From Actinoplanes sp. M2I2 (GTDB lineage Bacteria; Actinomycetota; Actinomycetes; Mycobacteriales; Micromonosporaceae), in contig NZ_JALPVJ010000041.1 in the NCBI RefSeq assembly GCF_023544445.1, forward strand, positions 1 through 40,138: 40,138 nt of DNA. The letters run 5' to 3'. Position numbers and translations under genes: made by a program. The notes beneath the pieces were generated by a model. That model saw only the letters and a list, made by a program, of their open reading frames with translations, searched no databases and had not been told where the DNA came from. Numbering within the stretch: the stretch's first letter is position 1; every line of letters starts with the position of its first letter. Shown here in pieces: positions 30,459-39,137 of this stretch.

Positions 30459-31287
30459 GTGATCGATATCGAGCATAGGTTCCTCGAGGTCAACGGCATC
30501 CGCATGCACATGCTCGAGGCCGGTACAGGTCCCCTCGTACTGATGCTGCACGGGTTCCCGGAGACGTCGTACTCGTATCGGCATCAGATCGTCGCACTGG
30601 CCGAGGCCGGATTTCATGCGGTGGCTCCGGACCAGCGCGGCTATCCGCGGACGGAACAGCCGCCGTCGGTCGACGACTACACGATCCACCACGTGATCGG
30701 CGACGCGGTCGGGCTGATCAACGGGCTCGGCGCATCGGACGCGGTGGTGGCCGGCCACGACTGGGGGTCACCGGTGGCCTGGGGTGTCGCGCAATGCCGG
30801 CCCGATCTGGTCCGGGGCGTCGCCTCGCTGAGCGTTCCGTTCTCGCCGCGCACACCGGTCGACCCCCTGGACGCTGTTCGGGCCGCCTACGGCGACAACT
30901 TCTATCAGCTGTACTTCCAGGAGCCGGGTGTCGCGGAGCGGGAGTTCGAAAGCGACACGGCCAGGATGTTCCGCCGGATGTGGCTTTCCTTTCGCCGAAC
31001 GCGGCTTCACCGGATCTCTCAACTGGTATCGCAACATCACCCGCAACTGGGAGCTGACCACTTCCTGGGCCGGCCACCTGATCACCGCGCCGGCGATGTT
31101 CATCGGTGGCGACCGAGATCCGGTAGTCAACTGGTACGACCCCGCGGTGCTGCGTCAGGTGATGAGGGCGGCGGTCACCAACCTGACCTCCTACACGATG
31201 CTGACCGATGCGGGACATTGGATTCAGCAGGAGCGCCCCGCCGAGACGAGCGCAGCCCTGATCGATCTTGCGCGGTCGGTCTCCTGA
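30459..31287 (+). pseudogene. Epoxide-hydrolase-like gene broken by deletion and frameshift
   Basis: The first frame reads as a soluble epoxide hydrolase: oxyanion HGFPETSYSYRHQ, nucleophile Asp in AGHDWGSPVAWG, then FYQLYFQEPGVAEREFESDTARMFRRMWLS. At about 31000 similarity jumps to the next frame: FAERGFTGSLNWYRNITRNWEL, then FIGGDRDPVVNW and the catalytic His in DAGHWIQQERP, ending at 31287. About 50-60 residues of the cap domain normally found between the two parts are missing, so a deletion of a length not divisible by three is the likely lesion. Without repair, only an inactive N-terminal product can be made. Confidence 0.8.
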
Positions 31288-31361
31288 GCCGACGCCAGAC
31301 CGGGCGGCTGGAGCCGGCGGCCGGCGCTGATCCGAACCCATCGACAGCTGACGCACCACAC

Positions 31362-32327
31362 TCACACCCTTGACCGAGCGTCGAATCGCCGGCGATAGTC
31401 CGAGGGGGAGGTGCCGAACGCCGCGGCGAAGCTCTGCCGCAGGGTGACGCCGCTGCCGAAGCCGCACAGGGCGGCGACCCGGTCGATCGGCAGGTCGGTC
31501 GACTCCAGCAGCCGGCGGGATTCGTCGAGGCGGTGCCGTTTGACCCACAGGGCCGGGCTGATCCCGGTGGACGTCTGGAAAGCACGGATGAAGGTGCGCC
31601 GGCTCATATGGGCGACGGCGGCGAGCCGCTCGACCGTCAGGGGCTCCGCCAGGTGCCGCAAGGCCCACTGGAGCGTGGCGCCGATCGATTCGTCGGAGGT
31701 GTGGGCCGGCAGCGGACGTTCGATGAACTGGGCCTGGCCTCCGTCGCGGTGTGGGGCCACCACCAGGTTGCGGGCCACCCTGTTGGCGGCCGCGGCGCCC
31801 AGCCGGGCGCGGACCAGGTGCAAACACGCATCGATCGCCGAGGCCGTTCCGGCCGAGGTCAGTACGTCACCGTGATCGATGTAGAGCACGGCGGGATCCA
31901 CCTCGATGTCGGGGTGGCGCGCGGCCAGCAGGTCGACGGCCTGCCAGTGGGTCACGGCCGCGCGCCCGGCCAGCAGGCCGGCGTCCGCGACGGCGATCGC
32001 CCCGAGACACAGGCCGGCGATCGTGGCGCCGCGGGCGTGTGCCCGGCTCAAGGTGCGCAGCAGCACAGGATCAGGTTCGCGGCCGTCTTCATGCCAGGAC
32101 GGGACGACCACGACGTCCGCTTTCCCGGCGGCCGCGGGCCCCTGCACTCCACCGACGGTATAGCCCTCGGCCGTTCGCACCGCCCCGGCGCGGTCGGAGA
32201 ACAAGACTGTGTGCCAGTCGCCCAGGCCTTGTCGTGCCACCTCTTCGAAGACGAGCTGGGGAACGGAGAGGTGAAACATCGTGACGCCGTCGAACGCGTA
32301 GACCGCTATGCGGAGGGCACTTGGCAC
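31362..32327 (-). CDS. GlxA-family regulator: DJ-1/PfpI domain plus AraC helix-turn-helix
   Basis: 321 residues. An N-terminal amidase-like domain (about 5-170: RIAVYAFDGVTMFHLSVPQLVFEE, with the elbow Cys in AGLCLGAIAVADAGLLAGR) is followed by an AraC-type double helix-turn-helix (about 215-315: LTVERLAAVAHMSRRTFIRAFQTSTGISPALWVKRHRL). The N-terminal domain probably senses a small molecule. The start is taken as GTG 32327 (VPSALRIAVYAF), which lies in an inverted repeat shared with the divergent isochorismatase gene; no strong ribosome binding site is visible. It most likely controls that neighbour and itself. Confidence 0.88.
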   Translation of the reverse strand: MPSALRIAVYAFDGVTMFHLSVPQLVFEEVARQGLGDWHTVLFSDRAGAVRTAEGYTVGGVQGPAAAGKADVVVVPSWHEDGREPDPVLLRTLSRAHARGATIAGLCLGAIAVADAGLLAGRAAVTHWQAVDLLAARHPDIEVDPAVLYIDHGDVLTSAGTASAIDACLHLVRARLGAAAANRVARNLVVAPHRDGGQAQFIERPLPAHTSDESIGATLQWALRHLAEPLTVERLAAVAHMSRRTFIRAFQTSTGISPALWVKRHRLDESRRLLESTDLPIDRVAALCGFGSGVTLRQSFAAAFGTSPSDYRRRFDARSRV

Positions 32328-32357
32328 AATCTCATCGTAACGCTGCACTCGTGCCAA
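32321..32357. promoter_or_regulatory. Long inverted repeat between GlxA and isochorismatase genes
   Basis: TTGGCAC (32321-32327) and GTGCCAA (32351-32357) form a perfect 7-bp dyad with a 23-bp gap. A second nested dyad, TCATCG/CGATGA, lies at 32332-32337 and 32362-32367. It covers the GlxA start codon. It is a likely binding site for the AraC-type regulator. Confidence 0.5.
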
Positions 32358-32437
32358 TGGTCGATGACGTCGCGGCCCTTCAAACTGAAGACACCGCTCA
32401 CCCACGTGCGGCATTCGACAACCGAGGAGCACATCCC

Positions 32438-33076
32438 ATGACCACCCCGCGCCGCGCCCTGATCGTCATCGACGTGCAGCAGGACTACTTCGGTGGCCCC
32501 CTGGAGATTCAGTACCCGCCCCTCACGGCGTCTCTTCCCCAGATCGTGCGGGCGATCGACGCGGCCACCGGCGCCGGTATCCCGATCGTCGCGGTCCAGC
32601 ACACGATGGGCGAGGGTGCGCCCGTCTTCGATCCCTCCGCGCCCGGCTTCCGGTTGCACCCGGAGGTCGAGAGCCGCCGTACGGGTGAGTGGAAGTCCGT
32701 GGTGAAGCAGTTCGGCTCGGTGTTCGCCGGCACCGACCTGGCCGGCTGGCTCCAGGACCGCGAGATCGACACGGTCACCTTCGTCGGCTTCATGACGAAC
32801 AACTGTGTGCTCGCCTCCGCCGCCGAAGCGGCGACACACGGCCTCGAGGCGGAGGTCCTGTCCGACGCCACGGGCGCCATCAGCATCGCCAACGACGCCG
32901 GCTTCGTCGACGCCAAGACCGTCCACACCACGTTGATGACGCTGTTCCACTCGAACTTCGCCGCCGTCACCGATGTCACGAGCTGGTCGGGGGCGGTAGC
33001 CGCCGGCCAATCGGTGCCCAAGTCCGACCTGGGCTCCTCCGCCATGGCGGGCGCGCGGCGAGCAGCGCACAGCTGA
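32438..33076 (+). CDS. Isochorismatase-family cysteine hydrolase
   Basis: 212 residues with the full catalytic triad: Asp12 in LIVIDVQQDYF, Lys90 in VVKQFGSVFAGTDL, and Cys123 in FMTNNCVLASAAEA, preceded by the usual cis-peptide region. Family members hydrolyse isochorismate, nicotinamide, biuret, N-carbamoyl compounds and the like; the substrate is not predictable. The ATG at 32438 has CGAGGAGC 7 nt upstream. It is divergent from the GlxA regulator, a common arrangement that implies regulated expression. The C-terminal 20 residues (QSVPKSDLGSSAMAGARRAAHS) look disordered. Confidence 0.9.
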   Translation: MTTPRRALIVIDVQQDYFGGPLEIQYPPLTASLPQIVRAIDAATGAGIPIVAVQHTMGEGAPVFDPSAPGFRLHPEVESRRTGEWKSVVKQFGSVFAGTDLAGWLQDREIDTVTFVGFMTNNCVLASAAEAATHGLEAEVLSDATGAISIANDAGFVDAKTVHTTLMTLFHSNFAAVTDVTSWSGAVAAGQSVPKSDLGSSAMAGARRAAHS

Positions 33077-33184
33077 TCAGAATGCGAGCCGATACCGGGT
33101 AGCGGCCGGGTCATGGACGCCGGCTGCTGTTCCGGGCGTCAGCCACCGCAACGGGTCGAGGAACACGACGGGCGACCTCGGTGT

Positions 33185-33874
33185 CTACCGGGCTTCCACT
33201 GCGGTGTGGATGAGGTCGGCGACGGCCTGCGGCTGGGAGACGTAGACGGCGTGGCTGGCTTCGACCTCGCGCACGGTGGCGCCGGCTCGCTGGGCCATCT
33301 GCCGCTGGGCTGCGGGCGGGATCATCTTGTCGTCGGCGGCGACGAGGTACCAGCTCGGCTTGGTCTGCCAGGCGGCTTCGGTCACGGCACCGTCGGCGGC
33401 GTCGAGCCCCCAGGGCACCTGCGAGTCGGCCATGAACGCGGCCTCGTCGGCCGGCAGGTCACCGGCGAAGGAAGCCGCGAACTTGTCGCGGTCGAGGAGC
33501 AGGAAGCCCTCGCGCGGAGGCAGGATCGGCGGGACCGGAGCACCCGGAGCCGGATTGGCGACGAGGGCGAGCACGGATTCGCCCTTGTCGGCCGCGAACG
33601 CTGTGATGTAGACCAGGCCGGTCACCCTGGGGTCGTTGCCGGCCTCGGTGATGACCACCCCGCCGTAGGAGTGGCCGACCAGGATGGCCGGGCCGTCGAT
33701 GTCGTCGAGGACCTGCTTGACGGCGTCGACGTCGCCGTTGAGGGTGAGGGTCGGGTTCTGGACGATGCGGACGTCGTGGCCCATCGCACGGAGGCGGTCG
33801 TACACGCCTCGCCAGCCGGAACCGTCGACGAAGCCGCCGTGGGTCAGAACCACCGTTGGCCGGGTCTCACTCAT
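33185..33874 (-). CDS. Alpha/beta hydrolase, EstC/pyrethroid-esterase-like
   Basis: 229 residues. Oxyanion THGGFVDGSGW at 11-21, nucleophile Ser69 in VGHSYGGVV, acid near VAADDKMIPP, and catalytic His in ASHAVYVSQP. It has no lid insertion and no signal peptide, so it is a small cytosolic esterase or lyase of the family that includes EstC and plant hydroxynitrile lyases. The ATG at 33874 is preceded by CTAGGAGCAAGCA. The promoter region has a TAACGTTA palindrome at 33909-33916. It is divergent from the LAL gene at 33990 and convergent with the isochorismatase gene. Confidence 0.87.
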   Translation of the reverse strand: MSETRPTVVLTHGGFVDGSGWRGVYDRLRAMGHDVRIVQNPTLTLNGDVDAVKQVLDDIDGPAILVGHSYGGVVITEAGNDPRVTGLVYITAFAADKGESVLALVANPAPGAPVPPILPPREGFLLLDRDKFAASFAGDLPADEAAFMADSQVPWGLDAADGAVTEAAWQTKPSWYLVAADDKMIPPAAQRQMAQRAGATVREVEASHAVYVSQPQAVADLIHTAVEAR

Positions 33875-33989
33875 TGCTTGCTCCTAGGATTTGCTCGAAC
33901 GGACGCCATAACGTTAGGAATGAACTGCCTGCCGAGGCGTCGGGGAAATCCCTCGAGCGGACCCTGCGGGCGTGGGCGGAGGAGCTGCG

Positions 33990-36761
33990 TTGCCCACGAC
34001 GACAGCCGAAGGATTCGGGCTTTTCGGGCGCGAGACGGCTTTCAGGGTCCTCTTGGAGGCTAGTGCGACGGGCGGACAGGTCGTCGTCTCCGGCGAACCG
34101 GGCGTCGGCAAGAGCAGCCTGCTCAGAGCGGCCGGTCAGATCGCCCAGCGCGCCGGTCGTCGTGTGCTGACCATCACGCCGACGCAGTTCGACCAGGCTT
34201 TACCCTTCGCCGGGCTGGCCGACCTGCTGGCCCAATGCCCTCCCGGCATGTCGGATGGCCTGCCCGCACCTCAGCGCCGCGCGCTGTCGATCGCGTTGCA
34301 ACTTCTCGAGCCGGACGGCCGCGTGCTGGATCCGCTTGCGGTGCCACTGGCGATCCGCAGCCTGTTGACCGGCCTCTGCGAAGCCGGACCACTCACCGTG
34401 ATCCTGGACGACGCCCAGTGGCTCGACGGTGCCACGGCCAGCGGTCTGGCGTTCGCGCTACGGCGCCTCGCCGTTGCTCCGGAGCGCCTCAGCGTGCTGG
34501 TCGGAATCCGTCCCGAGGCTCTTCGGAGCGATCTCGTCCGCACCCTGCCCGAGCCACGGCGTGATGTCGAGCTTCCGCCGCTGGACGAACCGGCGATCAC
34601 GCAGCTTCTGCACCGGAATTTCGGAGCGGCGTGGACGCAGTCGGTCAGCGCCGCCGTCGCCCGGACCAGTGACGGCAATCCCTTCTTGGCGCTCATGATC
34701 GCGCAGGCGATGCGGTCGGATGTCTCGCGCTGGCGGTGGAGCGCCCGCGAAGGTCACGACCCGGTGTTCCCGGTGCCGCCGAGCCTGACAGACGTGCTGG
34801 GGGAGAAGGTCTCGCTGCTTCCGGCCGCGGCGCAAGCGGTACTCCTGCTCGTCTCGGCGGCTGGGCGGCTCAGCGTCGAGCAGCTCGACGAGTTCGTCGG
34901 ACCTGACCGCGTCGTAGCGGCCCTCGAGGCGGCCGCGGACACCGATGTCGCGAGGGTCGGCCCGGAACAGCGGGTCGCGTTCACCCACCCGCTACTCGCC
35001 TCCGCCATCTACGAAGCAGCGACCCCGGCCGAACGCCGCCACGCCCACCAGCTGCTCGCCGACTCCCTCGACGACCCGGTGGAGCGGGCGCTCCACCGCG
35101 CTCGCTCCACCGTCAAGCCTGACCTGGCGGTCGCCGATGAGATCGAGCGCGCGGCAGACATCTCGGCCGGCCGCGGAGCGCTCCAGCTCGCCGGTGAACT
35201 CCTCGAGTCGGCGGCGCGGGCCACGCCGGCCGCCGGAGCCGCGGCCGACCGATTCACACGCTGGCTGCGGGTCGTGGACACGTACACCCTTGCCGGAGAC
35301 ACCGAAGCAGCTCTGGCCGCCCTCGCCGAACTCGACCCGCTGGCCACCGATCCGAAGGCGCGTGCCGAGGCCATCCGCCGCCGTATCGACCTCACGCGTC
35401 GCATGCCCGGCGCCCGGTCGCTCGCCGAACAGGGGCTGGCCCTCGCCCCGCCCGGGACCGAGGTGCGCAACGAACTCATCAACCTGCTCGGCGCGCTGCA
35501 TCGTCTGGAAGGCAACGGTCCGGAAGCGCTGCGGCTGACTCAGGCCGCAGTGGCTGACGCTCGCGCACGCCATCAGGATTTCGCCCTTCTGCGGGCGCTC
35601 TACGGACGCCTCACCGTCGAACGACACTGGGCGTCCGGGGATGCCGTGCGGACACTCGCTGAGATCGACGAACTGGTGGCGTCGGCACCTGATCTTCCCG
35701 GCGGGGTTCTCGCCTGGACCCGGGCCTTCTTCGCGTCCTGGGATGATCCAGAAGCCGAAGCTCCGGTACGACGGGAGATCCGCTCCGCTCTCGAAGCCGG
35801 TCGCTACGGCGATCTGACGCAGCTCTACATCGCCCTCATCCTGTACCTGACCCGGGCTTCCCGCATTCCCGAAGCACGCGCCGCCCTGGACGAGGCGGAT
35901 CGGGTCGGCGCCTGGTCTCTGTCGGCCTTTCAGGAGCCGCTGGCCCGAGGCGTCGTCGCGGCGTACACCGGCGATCTGGACCTCGCCCGAAAGGTGGTCG
36001 AGGCGGCCGTCGAGGAGTCGCGCGCGATCGAATCGACGTACTGGCTCAGCTCTTTCCTGGCCGTTCGTGGCTTCGTGGAAACCTCGGCCAGGGAGTGGCA
36101 GGCCGCCCTCCTCGCGCTGCGGGAAGTCGCAGCCGTGTTCGATCGCACCCACATGGTGGACCTCGAGCAGGTGCTCTGGGCAGTCGACTACGCGGACGCC
36201 GCCCTGCAGGTCGGCGCGCTCGACGAGGTGGAACGAGCGGTGCAGTTCCTCCGCCGGCAAGGCGCGGCGGGCCGCCCGGAGGCCACGGTCGCAGCCGACC
36301 GTTGCGAGGCGCTCCGCCGCGCCGCCACCGGAGACGTCGACGTGGCGCTCCAGTCGCTGGAACGCATCGTCGCCCTCAACGGCATCGAATCTCCGTTCGA
36401 AGCAACCCGATCACGTCTCGCGCTCGGCCAGGTCTACCGCCGGGCCGGCTACAAACGGAACTCAGCCGACACCTTGACCGCGGCCTCGAAAGACTTCACC
36501 CGGCTGGACTTCCCCCGCTGGGTCGAACGAGCCGAGCTTGAGCTGGCCAGAGCCGGCCTGCACCACTCCGGCACCGAGCTGACCGAGAACGAGGGCCGGG
36601 TGGCGGAACTGGTCGCCGCCGGACAGTCCAACCATGAGGTGGCCGCCGCGCTCTTCATGTCGGTGAAGACCGTCGAAGCGCACCTGACCAGGATCTATCG
36701 CAAGCTGTCGGTCCGGTCGCGTACCGAGTTGGCTCGGCGTTTAGGTGACAACACCCCGTAG
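33990..36761 (+). CDS. Large ATP-binding LuxR-family regulator (LAL), copy 2
   Basis: 923 residues. Walker A GEPGVGKS at 35-42, Walker B LTVILDDAQWLD at 135-146, long helical repeat region, C-terminal LuxR helix-turn-helix at 864-923 (LTENEGRVAELVAAGQSNHEVAAALFMSVKTVEAHLTRIY). The start is taken as TTG 33990 (PTTTAEGFGLFGRE), 5 nt after GGCGGAGGAG; a GTG at 33972 lies before that site and lacks its own. It could activate the divergent hydrolase gene (inference). Third-position G/C is normal, so I see no sign of recent transfer. Confidence 0.9.
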   Translation: MPTTTAEGFGLFGRETAFRVLLEASATGGQVVVSGEPGVGKSSLLRAAGQIAQRAGRRVLTITPTQFDQALPFAGLADLLAQCPPGMSDGLPAPQRRALSIALQLLEPDGRVLDPLAVPLAIRSLLTGLCEAGPLTVILDDAQWLDGATASGLAFALRRLAVAPERLSVLVGIRPEALRSDLVRTLPEPRRDVELPPLDEPAITQLLHRNFGAAWTQSVSAAVARTSDGNPFLALMIAQAMRSDVSRWRWSAREGHDPVFPVPPSLTDVLGEKVSLLPAAAQAVLLLVSAAGRLSVEQLDEFVGPDRVVAALEAAADTDVARVGPEQRVAFTHPLLASAIYEAATPAERRHAHQLLADSLDDPVERALHRARSTVKPDLAVADEIERAADISAGRGALQLAGELLESAARATPAAGAAADRFTRWLRVVDTYTLAGDTEAALAALAELDPLATDPKARAEAIRRRIDLTRRMPGARSLAEQGLALAPPGTEVRNELINLLGALHRLEGNGPEALRLTQAAVADARARHQDFALLRALYGRLTVERHWASGDAVRTLAEIDELVASAPDLPGGVLAWTRAFFASWDDPEAEAPVRREIRSALEAGRYGDLTQLYIALILYLTRASRIPEARAALDEADRVGAWSLSAFQEPLARGVVAAYTGDLDLARKVVEAAVEESRAIESTYWLSSFLAVRGFVETSAREWQAALLALREVAAVFDRTHMVDLEQVLWAVDYADAALQVGALDEVERAVQFLRRQGAAGRPEATVAADRCEALRRAATGDVDVALQSLERIVALNGIESPFEATRSRLALGQVYRRAGYKRNSADTLTAASKDFTRLDFPRWVERAELELARAGLHHSGTELTENEGRVAELVAAGQSNHEVAAALFMSVKTVEAHLTRIYRKLSVRSRTELARRLGDNTP

Positions 36762-36777
36762 CAGGACCGGAATCCAC

Positions 36778-36990
36778 ACTGGTCATGGCTACATCGGTAG
36801 CGTCATCGCTGAAAAGCTGCGGCAGGCAGGGCACCAGGTCGCGGGACTCGCCCGCTCCGAAGCCTCCGTCGAAACCCTGGCGGCGCAGGGCATCGAGCCC
36901 CGACGTGGTGACCTCGACGGCATCGGCAGCCTCACCGATGCCGCCCGAGGGGCCGACGGCGTCATCCACACCGCTTTCGACTCCAGTTGG
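36778..36990 (+). pseudogene. N-terminal fragment of an NAD-dependent epimerase/dehydratase
   Basis: The frame reads GHGYIGSVIAEKLRQAGHQ, VAGLARSEASVETLAAQGIE and GSLTDAARGADGVIHTAFD. It matches residues 10-74 of the full gene on the other strand (37008-37922) at about two thirds of positions by eye, with near-identical nucleotide blocks (GAAAAGCTGC). It has no proper start codon (the expected MxxxVTGATG is damaged) and stops matching at about 36990, 18 bp before the end of the full gene. It is an inverted paralogous fragment. Confidence 0.75.
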
Positions 36991-37007
36991 AAGCCGCACT
37001 CCTGTGG

Positions 37008-37922
37008 TCAGTTCGACGGTCGCGCCAGCTCGCCGAGGGCGTCGGGGCGTCGGGGATTCCACCCCAGCACTCGACGCGGCTTGTCGCCAGAAATCTGGCT
37101 GTTGATGGACCAGTAGTCTGCCAGCGGGGGAGCGCCGAGAGCGTCGGCGAGGTCGGCCCGCTCGAGAGCGACGGTCTTTCCGCCGAGCCCCACGCCATGG
37201 CTGATCGCGGCGGCAATATCCGCAGTGCGAAGACCGCTTTGTGTAGCAGTGTGGAACAACTCGCCGGCGGGTGCCTTTTCGACAGCAAGCACAAACAGGT
37301 CGGCCAGGTCGTCGACATGGACCAGCGACCAAAGGTTGTCACCCGCGCCCACCGGATAGGGTACGGCGCCCAACTTCTGGCCTGCCAGCCCGATCAGCCA
37401 GAGGACCGATTGCCCGCCCCCGCGCCCGTAGACGTTCGGTGGCCGCAGCGCGATGCCACGGATGCCGGCTGCACCGGTCACAGCCTTCTCGGTGGCGAAA
37501 CGCATCTGAAGCGCCTTGACGACAGGGGATTCCGGTTCAGCAATCGGAGTTTCCTCGTCGAAGACGATATCGCCGGTGTCTCCCAGGCCGCCCGTACCGC
37601 TGGTGTAGACGAGTGGTTTGCCGCTGCCTTGCAGGCCGGCGATCAGAGCGTCGACAGCTCTCGCTTCGTCCGTGCTGGCCGACCCGAAATCGCCGCGGAG
37701 ATCGAAAGCACCCTGAACAACTCCGTCGGCGTTGCGAGCGGCGTCGGTCAGGAGCTCGGTGTCACTCAGGCTACCGAGGCGAGGCTCGACACCCAGCTTC
37801 TTCAAGACTTGCGCAGAGGCATCAGAGCGTGCGAGCCCCTCGACCTGGTGTCCAGCCTGCAGCAGCTTTTCGGCGACGACACTACCGATGTAACCGGTTG
37901 CGCCCGTCATGAAGATCTTCAT
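37008..37922 (-). CDS. NAD(P)-dependent epimerase/dehydratase-like atypical SDR
   Basis: 304 residues. The cofactor motif TGATGYIG is at 6-13, followed by VYTSGTGGLGDTG, ALRPPNVYGRGG and the WSLVHVDDLADLFVLAVE segment. The usual catalytic Tyr-x-x-x-Lys is replaced by RFATEKAV, with Phe where Tyr is expected, so it is an atypical SDR that may bind NAD(P) without classical catalysis. Start ATG 37922 with AGGGA upstream. It follows the patatin gene on the same strand by 66 bp and may share its promoter. Confidence 0.85.
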   Translation of the reverse strand: MKIFMTGATGYIGSVVAEKLLQAGHQVEGLARSDASAQVLKKLGVEPRLGSLSDTELLTDAARNADGVVQGAFDLRGDFGSASTDEARAVDALIAGLQGSGKPLVYTSGTGGLGDTGDIVFDEETPIAEPESPVVKALQMRFATEKAVTGAAGIRGIALRPPNVYGRGGGQSVLWLIGLAGQKLGAVPYPVGAGDNLWSLVHVDDLADLFVLAVEKAPAGELFHTATQSGLRTADIAAAISHGVGLGGKTVALERADLADALGAPPLADYWSINSQISGDKPRRVLGWNPRRPDALGELARPSN

Positions 37923-37988
37923 GGTTTCCCTACTATGGTCATGTCGGGAGGCGGACCAGCCGCGCTCAATTGTCGGATCTGGTGCCGA

Positions 37989-38813
37989 TCAGAGCCAGAA
38001 GGCTTTGACCTCTGCCGCGATGTTCTGAGCCTGTTCGTATCCGGCCCGCGCGCAGATTGCGCGGGAGTTCGGGTCGAGCAGGTTCTTCATGCCGGCCTCC
38101 GAGGCCTCATCTGGCTTGATGGTGAACAGTGGCGCGGCGACCGGCTCCACATCGCGCGTCTCCGGAAGGCCGATCACGTCGAGGACGAGCACCTTGCCGT
38201 AGTCCTTCGCGACGTCAGCGTTCGTCCCACTGCGCATGCCGCCGTCGAAGAGACGACGGCCACCGATCGTGACCGCCGGCCACACCCGGGGAATCGAGCA
38301 GCTCGCGGCGACCGCATCGACCAGTTTCACGTCCGACTCGTTGGTGAGAACCACGAAGTCGCCGGACTCCGCGTCGATGGCCGTGATGGCGAGGTTTTGT
38401 GCCGGCCATGCGTGATCGGGGAGCCGGGCCTCGATGATCGCACGGCGCTCAGCTTCCGGAACGCGATCCTGTGCCAGCGACATGGCACCGATGCGCTGAC
38501 GAATGACCTGCGGCTCGTCGCCACTGCCCAGAATTTCGCGGACCTCGGCCATGAGCGCGACCGGGTCGACGTCGTGGATCGCAGGCTCCGGCGCCCCTGT
38601 GCCGTTGATCTGATCCTCGTACAGGATGGTGAGTGACTTCGAGCCGGTGACCTGCGCCGCAACGGTCGCGCCGGCAGACGTCCCGACCACGAGGTCCGGG
38701 TGGGTCACATCGATACCCGCATCCGCGAGTCCGGCGAGAATCCCTGTCTCCCAGGCGATTCCCGCAACACCACCGCCGCCGAGGACCAGAGCCTTCGTGT
38801 CGTTGCCGGCCAT
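37989..38813 (-). CDS. Patatin-like phospholipase
   Basis: 274 residues. The glycine-rich oxyanion loop is LGGGGVAGIAW (11-21), the nucleophile Ser46 is in VVGTSAGAT, and the Asp190 of the dyad is in RLFDGGMRSG. Such enzymes remove acyl chains from membrane lipids; no signal peptide is present, so it acts from the cytosol. The start at 38813 (MAGNDTKALVLGGGG) has GAGGAG close upstream; the frame is open for another 33 codons but runs through the promoter. It is preceded by a well-formed promoter with two matching operators, and is therefore probably tightly regulated. Confidence 0.9.
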   Translation of the reverse strand: MAGNDTKALVLGGGGVAGIAWETGILAGLADAGIDVTHPDLVVGTSAGATVAAQVTGSKSLTILYEDQINGTGAPEPAIHDVDPVALMAEVREILGSGDEPQVIRQRIGAMSLAQDRVPEAERRAIIEARLPDHAWPAQNLAITAIDAESGDFVVLTNESDVKLVDAVAASCSIPRVWPAVTIGGRRLFDGGMRSGTNADVAKDYGKVLVLDVIGLPETRDVEPVAAPLFTIKPDEASEAGMKNLLDPNSRAICARAGYEQAQNIAAEVKAFWL

Positions 38814-38867
38814 TGTTTCTCCTCGACTTTCGGCGCCGGCTTCCTGGTTCGGGTAGCCCGCCGCTTC

Positions 38868-38916
38868 TGGGTTGCTCAACCCATTTGTACCGCAGTTTTC
38901 TGGGTCTTGCAACCCA
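38868..38916 (-). promoter_or_regulatory. Patatin promoter with two TGGGTY-N4-AACCCA operators
   Basis: Leftward promoter: -35 TTGCAA (38912-38907), a 17-bp spacer, -10 TACAAA (38889-38884). Operator A, TGGGTCTTGCAACCCA (38901-38916), covers the -35. Operator B, TGGGTTGCTCAACCCA (38868-38883), covers the start of transcription. Centres are 33 bp apart, three helical turns. A third copy of the operator is at 39969. Confidence 0.8.
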
Positions 38917-39137
38917 TTTGTGGGTTGGGCATCGTGGCGCGCGAGGCGGGAAGCCGGATACGCGGCCGACTGGGACGGCCCGACCCGCTCGGCCGGGCCG
39001 TCGCCTTAGGTGACCGGCCGCGCTCTGGGGCCATGCGGAGATCGGACGGCGCGGGTCCTTGTCGCCGCACGTTCCGGCGACACGTCGTTGTGCCTTCTGG
39101 AGACGCCTCAGGCGCCCCGTAGTGGACGTCAGGCAGC
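38917..39137. other. Non-coding stretch between patatin promoter and HTH gene
   Basis: It starts with an extra half-site (TGGGTTGGGC). A 9-bp perfect hairpin, GACGGCCCG with CGGGCCGTC, at 38974-39002 may end transcription of the HTH gene. Otherwise I see no gene; the rightward frames have poor third-position bias. Confidence 0.45.
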
